Source of the DNA: Streptomyces sp. CBMA123
GTDB lineage: Bacteria > Actinomycetota > Actinomycetes > Streptomycetales > Streptomycetaceae
Length of the DNA stretch: 42,467 nt
Assembly: GCF_014596465.1 (NCBI RefSeq)
Contig: NZ_MECK01000601.1
Span: forward strand, 1-42,467
Reading direction: 5' to 3'
Shown piece by piece: positions 37,697-42,467 of the stretch. The position numbers were made by a program, and so were the translations under genes. Below the pieces are notes generated by a model. That model made no database searches. It was not told the origin of the DNA and saw only the letters and a program-made list of their open reading frames with translations. Every line of letters starts with the position of its first letter. Position 1 is the first letter of the stretch.

Positions 37697-39106
37697 TTGA
37701 ACGACGCCGCGCACGACCTGCACGCCCCGCACTTCATCGGCATCGGCGGCGCCGGGATGTCCGGCCTGGCGAAGATCCTCGCAGTGCGCGGTGCCAGCGT
37801 CTCCGGCAGCGACTCCAAGGAGTCCGAGACCGTCCTCGCGCTGCGCGCCCTCGGCGCCGCGGTGCACGTCGGCCACGCCGCCGAGCACGTGCCGGACGGC
37901 GCCAGCAGCATCGTGGTCTCCAGCGCGATCCGCGCCGACAACCCGGAGCTGGTCGCCGCCCACGAGCGCGGCATCCCGGTAGTGCACCGCTCCGACGCGC
38001 TGGCCGCGCTGATGGGCGGCCGCCGGGCGCTGGCGGTGGCCGGCACCCACGGCAAGACCACCACCACCAGCATGCTCGCCGTCGCCCTCGGCGAGCTGGG
38101 TCTGGAGCCGTCCTACGCGATCGGCGGCGACCTCGACGCGCCCGGCTCCAACGCCCAGCACGGCACCGGCGAGATCTTCGTCGCCGAGGCCGACGAGAGC
38201 GACCGCAGCTTCCACAAGTACGCGCCCGAGGTGGCGATCGTGCTCAACGTGGAGCTGGACCACCACGCCAACTACGCCTCGATCGACGAGATCTACGAGT
38301 CCTTCGAGACCTTCGTCGGCCGGATCACCCCCGGCGGCACCCTGGTGGTCTCCGCCGACCACGACGGCGCCCGCGAGCTGACCGCCCGGGTGGCCGGGCG
38401 CGAGGGGCTCAACGTGGTCACCGTCGGCGCCGCCGAGGACGCCGACCTGCGCGTCCTGTCCGTCGTCGCCCGCGGTATGACCAGCGAGGTCACCGTGGAA
38501 CTGGACGGCGCCGAGCTGGCCTTCACCGTCTCGGTGCCCGGCCGGCACTACGCCCACAACGCGGTCGCCGCGCTGGCCGCCGGCGTCGCGCTGGGCGTCC
38601 CGGCCGCCGACCTGGCCAAGGCGCTCGGCGCCTACACCGGCGTGCGCCGCCGCCTCCAGCTCAAGGGCGAGGCGGCCGGCGTCCAGGTGATCGACTCCTA
38701 CGCCCACCACCCGACCGAGATGACCGCCGATCTGGAGGCCATCCGCGAGGGCCTGGAGGGCGCGGGCCGGGTGCTGGTGGTCTTCCAGCCGCACCTGTTC
38801 AGCCGCACCCAGCAGCTCGCCGAGGAGATGGGCCAGGCCCTGGCGCTGGCCGACGCCTCGGTGGTGCTGGACATCTACCCGGCCCGCGAGGACCCGATCC
38901 CGGGCGTCACCAGCGAGCTGATCATCGACGCCGCCCGCCGGGCCGGCGCCGACGTCACCCCCGAGCACGACTTCGCCGCCGCCCCCGCCCTGCTGGCCGG
39001 CCTGGCCCGCCCGGGCGACCTGCTGCTCACCATGGGCGCCGGCGACGTCACCAACCTCGGGCCCGAAATTCTGAAGCACCTCGCGAACGTTGCCTCCAAC
39101 GTCTGA
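37697..39106 (+). CDS. murC: UDP-N-acetylmuramate--L-alanine ligase
   Basis: MurC adds the first amino acid of the peptidoglycan stem peptide. The 469-residue protein has the N-terminal F-I-G-I-G-G-A-G-M-S-G-L-A, the ATP loop A-G-T-H-G-K-T-T-T-T near residue 117 and E-A-D-E-S-D-R-S-F. The metal-site H-Y-A-H-N-A and Y-A-H-H-P-T-E motifs follow. The start is a rare TTG at 37697, with GGAG 7 bases upstream; no ATG or GTG lies at a suitable place before the conserved sequence. murC is outside the dcw division cluster, as is known for streptomycetes. msrB follows after 42 bases. Confidence 0.95.
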   Translation: MNDAAHDLHAPHFIGIGGAGMSGLAKILAVRGASVSGSDSKESETVLALRALGAAVHVGHAAEHVPDGASSIVVSSAIRADNPELVAAHERGIPVVHRSDALAALMGGRRALAVAGTHGKTTTTSMLAVALGELGLEPSYAIGGDLDAPGSNAQHGTGEIFVAEADESDRSFHKYAPEVAIVLNVELDHHANYASIDEIYESFETFVGRITPGGTLVVSADHDGARELTARVAGREGLNVVTVGAAEDADLRVLSVVARGMTSEVTVELDGAELAFTVSVPGRHYAHNAVAALAAGVALGVPAADLAKALGAYTGVRRRLQLKGEAAGVQVIDSYAHHPTEMTADLEAIREGLEGAGRVLVVFQPHLFSRTQQLAEEMGQALALADASVVLDIYPAREDPIPGVTSELIIDAARRAGADVTPEHDFAAAPALLAGLARPGDLLLTMGAGDVTNLGPEILKHLANVASNV

Positions 39107-39148
39107 CAACGTCCGACAAGGTCCGACGTACGCCGAGCGGGAGTCGTG

Positions 39149-39553
39149 ATGAGCTACGAGATCCAGAAGACCGAGGCCGAGTGGCGCGCCCAGCTCAGCC
39201 CCGAGGAGTACCACGTGCTCCGCGAGGCGGGCACCGAGCGCCCGTTCGTCGGCGAGTACACCGACACCAAGACGGTCGGCGTGTACGGCTGCCGGGCCTG
39301 CGGGGCGGAGCTGTTCAGCTCCGAGACCAAGTTCGACAGCCACTGCGGCTGGCCCTCGTACTACGCGCCGCTGGCCGAGGACCGGGTCCAGTACATCGAG
39401 GACACCACCCTCGGCATGCGCCGGGTCGAGGTGCGCTGCGCCAAGTGCGGCGGGCACCTGGGGCACGTCTTCGAGGGTGAGGGCTACGGCACGCCGACCG
39501 ACCAGCGGTACTGCATCAACAGCATCTCGCTGACGCTGCGGCCGGCCGAGTAG
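39149..39553 (+). CDS. msrB: Peptide-methionine (R)-S-oxide reductase
   Basis: MsrB repairs methionine-R-sulfoxide in proteins. The 134-residue protein has the two zinc C-x-x-C pairs (C-R-A-C and C-A-K-C), F-D-S-H-C-G-W-P-S and G-H-V-F-E-G-E-G, with the catalytic cysteine in R-Y-C-I-N-S. All metal ligands are kept. ATG 39149 has GGGAG 5 bases upstream; GTG 39146 is an in-frame alternative one codon earlier. It probably shares the murC transcript. Confidence 0.97.
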   Translation: MSYEIQKTEAEWRAQLSPEEYHVLREAGTERPFVGEYTDTKTVGVYGCRACGAELFSSETKFDSHCGWPSYYAPLAEDRVQYIEDTTLGMRRVEVRCAKCGGHLGHVFEGEGYGTPTDQRYCINSISLTLRPAE

Positions 39554-39563
39554 CAGCCGGCAC

Positions 39564-39596
39564 CGAAGGCCCGGACGATCGCCGTCCGGGCCTTCG
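39564..39596. terminator. Bidirectional terminator between msrB and the conservon
   Basis: A perfect 14-bp stem (39564-39577 with 39583-39596, arm CGAAGGCCCGGACG) with a 5-base loop, between the convergent msrB and P450 genes. Confidence 0.92.
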
Positions 39597-39598
39597 GG

Positions 39599-40792
39599 CT
39601 ATCCGGCCAGCGGCGCGAAGCGGACCGGCAGGTGCACCAGGGCTCGGTGGAAGGGCCCCGGGCGCCAGAGCAACTCCTCGGCCGGAGTGGCGAGTTCGAG
39701 GTCGCTGAGCCGGCTGGTCAGCTGCTCGATGGCGGTGATCGCGATCAGCAGGGCCGGGTCCCGGGCCGGGCAGGCGTGCGGGCCGGCCGCCCAGGCCAGG
39801 TGGGCGCTCTCGCCGCTGCGCAGCCCGTCGCCGTCGGTCGGCGGCGCGGCCTGGGAGTTGGCGGCCGCGTACGAGACCAGCACCAGCGAGCCGGCCGCGA
39901 TCTCCCGGCCGTGGAAGGTGATGTCGTACCGCGGATAGTGGGCGGAGAGGTTGGCCAACGGCGGCTCGTGCCACAGCACCTCGTCGATCGCCTGGTGGGC
40001 GGTCATCGCGCCGCCGAACAGCGAGCCGGCGTAACGGGCGTCGGTGAGCAGGCGCAGCAGGGCGTTGCCGATCAGGTTGGTGGTCGGCTCGTGTCCGGCG
40101 ATCATGGTCAGGGTGATCTGCCGGATCACCTCGTCGTCGTCCAGCCCGACCGGGTGGGTGACGAACCAGGAGGCGAGGTCGTGCCGGGGGCGCTCGCGGC
40201 GCTCGGCGACCATCGCGGTGACCACCGCGACGAGCTTGCCGTACGCGGCGCCGGCCTTCGCGGTGGACTCGATCAGCCCGGTGATCGCGGCGACCACCTG
40301 GGCGTGCTCGTCCTCGGGCACCCCGAACCAGGTGGTCAGCACGAAGGCGGGCAGCTGGCGGGCGTACTCGGCGATCAGGTCGGCGCTGCCGACCGCCGCG
40401 AAGCGGTCGATCAGCTGGTGGGCGACCTCGGCGACCTGGCGTTGCAGCCGGTGCGGTTCGAACAGGGCGAGGCCGTCGGTGATCACCGCGCGGTAGCGGG
40501 CGTGCGTCGCGCCGTCGCTGAACAGCGCGGTCGGGCGGTAGCCGAGCACCGGCAGCAGCGGGGAGTCCGGCGGGACGGTCGCCTGCCAGGCGCGGGAGTC
40601 CTTGGAGAAGGTGTCGGTGTCGCGCAGTAAGTCCAGGGCGGCCTGGTAGTCGGTGACCAGCAGGGCCGCGACCCCGGGGGCGATCTCCACCGGGGCGACC
40701 GCGCCGTGGCGGCGCAGCCGCTCGTACACCAGCTGGGGGTCGGCGGCGAAGACCGGGCCGTAGATCGGGGTCGGTCGGGTTTCGGTGGTCAC
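39599..40792 (-). CDS. Conservon cytochrome P450, CYP157-like, lacking the ExxR arginine
   Basis: This 397-residue P450 closes the conservon (CvnE position). The oxygen-activation helix is I-A-G-H-E-P-T-T at 231-238, and the heme cysteine lies in W-A-A-G-P-H-A-C at 334-341, with Trp replacing the usual Phe. The K-helix, which should read E-x-x-R, is E271-V-L-W274. This loss is known in the CYP157 family, a conservon type, so the protein may still bind heme. The electron partner and substrate are unknown. GTG 40792 overlaps the cvnD stop (GTGA). No second P450 is seen at its 3' end. Confidence 0.92.
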   Translation of the reverse strand: MTTETRPTPIYGPVFAADPQLVYERLRRHGAVAPVEIAPGVAALLVTDYQAALDLLRDTDTFSKDSRAWQATVPPDSPLLPVLGYRPTALFSDGATHARYRAVITDGLALFEPHRLQRQVAEVAHQLIDRFAAVGSADLIAEYARQLPAFVLTTWFGVPEDEHAQVVAAITGLIESTAKAGAAYGKLVAVVTAMVAERRERPRHDLASWFVTHPVGLDDDEVIRQITLTMIAGHEPTTNLIGNALLRLLTDARYAGSLFGGAMTAHQAIDEVLWHEPPLANLSAHYPRYDITFHGREIAAGSLVLVSYAAANSQAAPPTDGDGLRSGESAHLAWAAGPHACPARDPALLIAITAIEQLTSRLSDLELATPAEELLWRPGPFHRALVHLPVRFAPLAG

Positions 40793-41439
40793 TGTCCCTC
40801 GTGGGTGTCGGGGCCTGCGGGCAGGGTGTCGAGGACGTGCTCGGCCAGGGCGATCAGCGCGTCGATGCTGCTGCCGCGCTCGCGCGCGTCGCACAGCAGC
40901 AGCGGGGTCGCCGCGTGCAGGTCCAGGTGGGCGCGCAGCACCTCGGGCGGGTGGTCCGGGGAGTCCGGGAAGCGGTTGACGGCGACGGCGTACGGCAGGC
41001 CCTGCTCCTCGACCATGTCCATGATCTCGAAGGAGTCGGCCAGCCGGCGGGTGTCGGCCAGCACCAGGGCGCCCAGGGCGCCGCGGGCGATGTCCTGCCA
41101 CAGCGGGAAGAAGCGCCGCTGGCCGGGGGTGCCGAACATGTAGAGCACCGTGTTGCCGGGCAGCGTGAGCCGGCCGAAGTCCACCGCGACGGTGGTGGTG
41201 GACTTCTCGGGCAGGCCCGCCAGGTCGTCCACCGGTCGTCCGGTCTCGGTCATCGCCTCCTCGGTGTGCAGGGTGGCGATCTCGGAGAGGGTGCGGATGA
41301 GCGTGGTCTTGCCGACCCCGAACGGGCCGGCGACCACCAGCTTCATCAGTGTCTGGTCCCGGTCGGGCAGGTAGCCCACCCGGCGCGACCGCCCGGCGGG
41401 AGAGCCGGGGCCGGGGTCACCGGAGCGCACGGAGTCCAA
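40789..41439 (-). CDS. Conservon Ras-like GTPase CvnD
   Basis: CvnD is the small GTP-binding switch of streptomycete conservons, proposed to form a membrane G-protein-like complex with the other Cvn proteins. The 216-residue protein has P-loop G-P-F-G-V-G-K-T-T-L at 38-47, switch region T-V-A-V-D-F-G-R, the G3-like motif M-F-G-T-P-G-Q and V-A-V-N-R-F (N-x-x-x variant of NKxD). Start TTG 41439 has GAGAGG about 10 bases upstream and overlaps cvnC by 23 bases. GTG 41430 is an alternative. It overlaps the P450 at the other end. Confidence 0.92.
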   Translation of the reverse strand: MDSVRSGDPGPGSPAGRSRRVGYLPDRDQTLMKLVVAGPFGVGKTTLIRTLSEIATLHTEEAMTETGRPVDDLAGLPEKSTTTVAVDFGRLTLPGNTVLYMFGTPGQRRFFPLWQDIARGALGALVLADTRRLADSFEIMDMVEEQGLPYAVAVNRFPDSPDHPPEVLRAHLDLHAATPLLLCDARERGSSIDALIALAEHVLDTLPAGPDTHEGQ

Positions 41440-41779
41440 CGAGGAGCCTCTCGACGATGGAGCGGTCGGTCTGCTGGGCCCGCGGGATCGGCGCGCGGGC
41501 GTGCAGGCAGCCGGCCTCGACCAGGTCGGCTGCCAGGAAGACGGTGGCGCTGACCGGCAGGCTCAGGTGCGCGGCGGCCTCCACCACCGTCAGCGCGCCG
41601 GGGCGCAGCAGTTCCCAGAGCCGGCGGTGTTCGGGTTCGAGGTCGGCCGGCGGTTCGGCCCGGTCGGCCCGGTCCGCGAACAGCACGGTCAGCCGCTCGA
41701 AGCCCTCGGTGCCGGGGCGGCTGCGGCCGCCGGTGGCCAGGTAGGCAGGCACCATCCGCCTGCGGGGGACGGCGCTCAT
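41417..41779 (-). CDS. Conservon DUF742 protein CvnC
   Basis: This 120-residue protein has the DUF742 winged-helix-like domain: V-P-A-Y-L-A-T-G-G-R near the start, then L-W-E-L-L-R-P-G-A-L-T-V-V-E-A-A-A-H-L. The segment S-L-P-V-S-A-T-V-F-L-A-A-D-L follows. In conservons it lies between the roadblock protein and the GTPase. It overlaps cvnD. Just before it, a 15-codon frame links it to cvnB by two ATGA overlaps (41776-41823). Confidence 0.92.
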   Translation of the reverse strand: MSAVPRRRMVPAYLATGGRSRPGTEGFERLTVLFADRADRAEPPADLEPEHRRLWELLRPGALTVVEAAAHLSLPVSATVFLAADLVEAGCLHARAPIPRAQQTDRSIVERLLVGLRALR

Positions 41780-41819
41780 GCTTCCACCTCGCTTCGCTCA
41801 CTCATCCGCGCACGCTCGT

Positions 41820-42308
41820 TCATGACCCGGCGGCGGTGCCCTGCGACCCGGCGGCCCGCTGCCCGGTGGCCCGCCGGCCGGCGCCCTGCGGCCCGGCGCT
41901 CTGCTGCCGGGGCGGGCTCGCGAGCGCCCGGCCCAGGGCGGCGACCTGGAGCTGCATCTGGTAGGCCACGTTGCCGAGCTGGGCGTCCGGGGCGGTGAAC
42001 ACGGCGAGCGAGGTGTTCTCTCCGGCGGGGACGACGATGGCGTAGCCGAGGTCGGACTCCACCACGGTCTGGGCCAGCCGCGGCCGCTCGGTGTCGGTGA
42101 ACGCGGTGGTGAAGGCGCGGGCGGCGGCGTGCACGGTGGCCGTCATCGCGGCGACCCGCTCGGCGGAGGCCCGGCCGAGGCCGTCGGAGGCGGCCTCGAC
42201 GAGGCCGTCACCGGTGGCGACCACCGCGTGCAGCACCCCCGGCAGCTCCAGCAGCGGGCTCAGCACCCAGGAGATCTCGGCGGCGGTCGGGCTGGGCGAG
42301 CTGCTCAC
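41820..42308 (-). CDS. Conservon roadblock/LC7 protein CvnB
   Basis: This 162-residue protein has the roadblock/LC7 fold found with Ras-like GTPases: I-S-W-V-L-S-P-L-L-E-L-P-G-V-L-H-A-V-V-A-T-G-D-G-L, then E-R-V-A-A-M-T-A-T and Y-A-I-V-V-P-A-G-E-N-T-S-L-A-V. The last 30 residues are low-complexity Gly/Ala/Arg/Gln and probably disordered. GTG 42308 has GGAG 7 bases upstream and overlaps the cvnA stop (GTGA). It likely acts as partner or regulator of CvnD. Confidence 0.93.
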   Translation of the reverse strand: MSSSPSPTAAEISWVLSPLLELPGVLHAVVATGDGLVEAASDGLGRASAERVAAMTATVHAAARAFTTAFTDTERPRLAQTVVESDLGYAIVVPAGENTSLAVFTAPDAQLGNVAYQMQLQVAALGRALASPPRQQSAGPQGAGRRATGQRAAGSQGTAAGS

Positions 42309-42467
42309 TGCTCGGCTCCTTCTAAGGTCGGTCCGGTGGTGTGGTCACTGGCGTCGCGGCCCGCGGTGGTGCCGCCGGTGCTGCTGCTCCCGCCGGCCGC
42401 GGTGGTGTCGCCCGGCTCACGGGTCCCGGCGCTGCCGGCGGCACCGGCGGCGGCGGCCCGGCCGGAG
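42305..42467 (-). CDS. Conservon sensor kinase CvnA, C-terminal fragment
   Basis: The minus-strand frame ending at TGA 42305-42307 is open to the window edge (53 codons). It is Ala/Gly/Ser/Thr-rich, the disordered tail usual for CvnA histidine-kinase-like proteins. Its stop overlaps the cvnB GTG, which fixes the frame and fits the cvnA-cvnB order. The fourth-last group of codons includes a TTA (42323-42325), read as ...P-T-L-E-G-A-E-Q. The kinase domain lies outside the window, so the identity rests on context. Confidence 0.7.
   Translation of the reverse strand, partial: SGRAAAAGAAGSAGTREPGDTTAAGGSSSTGGTTAGRDASDHTTGPTLEGAEQ

Overview
The window is chromosomal DNA of a high-GC actinomycete of the Streptomyces/Kitasatospora type. 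Three things point there: very high third-position GC, frequent GTG/TTG starts with ATGA or GTGA stop-start overlaps, and marker genes such as whiA, an RbpA-family protein, OpcA, a conservon (cvnA-E) and a mycothiol-type DinB enzyme. No tRNA, rRNA or CRISPR array was seen.

Region 1 (1-6080) is accessory. It opens with the first 27 codons of a probable IS30-family transposase running off the left edge, then a GNAT acetyltransferase and a NUDIX hydrolase (both minus strand), and a divergent GntR/UTRA regulator. Downstream of the regulator is a tightly coupled plus-strand cassette: HATPase-like protein, 53-aa membrane peptide, 44-aa basic peptide, PIMT-like methyltransferase, graspetide precursor (tgmA), ATP-grasp ligase remnant (tgmB) and second methyltransferase (tgmC). 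Near-identical palindromic sites built on ACTCATGTACATGAGT lie at the gntR/nudix divergent start and ahead of the cassette, so the GntR protein probably controls both. The ATP-grasp gene, which should form the ester or amide crosslinks, has lost most of its middle and changed frame, so the peptide pathway looks broken at its key step while both methyltransferases stay open.

Region 2 (6100-25100) is conserved core. It holds ctaB (heme O synthase), a pentose-phosphate operon (tkt-tal-zwf-opcA-pgl), an rbpA paralogue, secG, and the lower-glycolysis set gap-pgk-tpiA. Next is the uvrC-(41-aa ORF)-rapZ-yvcK-whiA string, which links DNA repair, carbon-status and sporulation genes on one strand. A DasR-like operator lies between gap and whiA.

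Region 3 (25100-39600) holds a frameshifted Tat/Rieske lipoprotein gene, uvrA, a mycothiol-type DinB enzyme and an MBL hydrolase. Then come terC with an apparent yybP-ykoY manganese riboswitch and a perfect RBS-sequestering helix, terD, uvrB, a small hypothetical gene, zapE, a RibD-like reductase, a small conserved protein, murC (TTG start) and msrB.

Region 4 (39599-end) is a conservon, minus strand: cvnA (partial, with a TTA codon near its end), cvnB (roadblock), cvnC (DUF742), cvnD (GTPase) and cvnE, a CYP157-like P450 that lacks the ExxR arginine.
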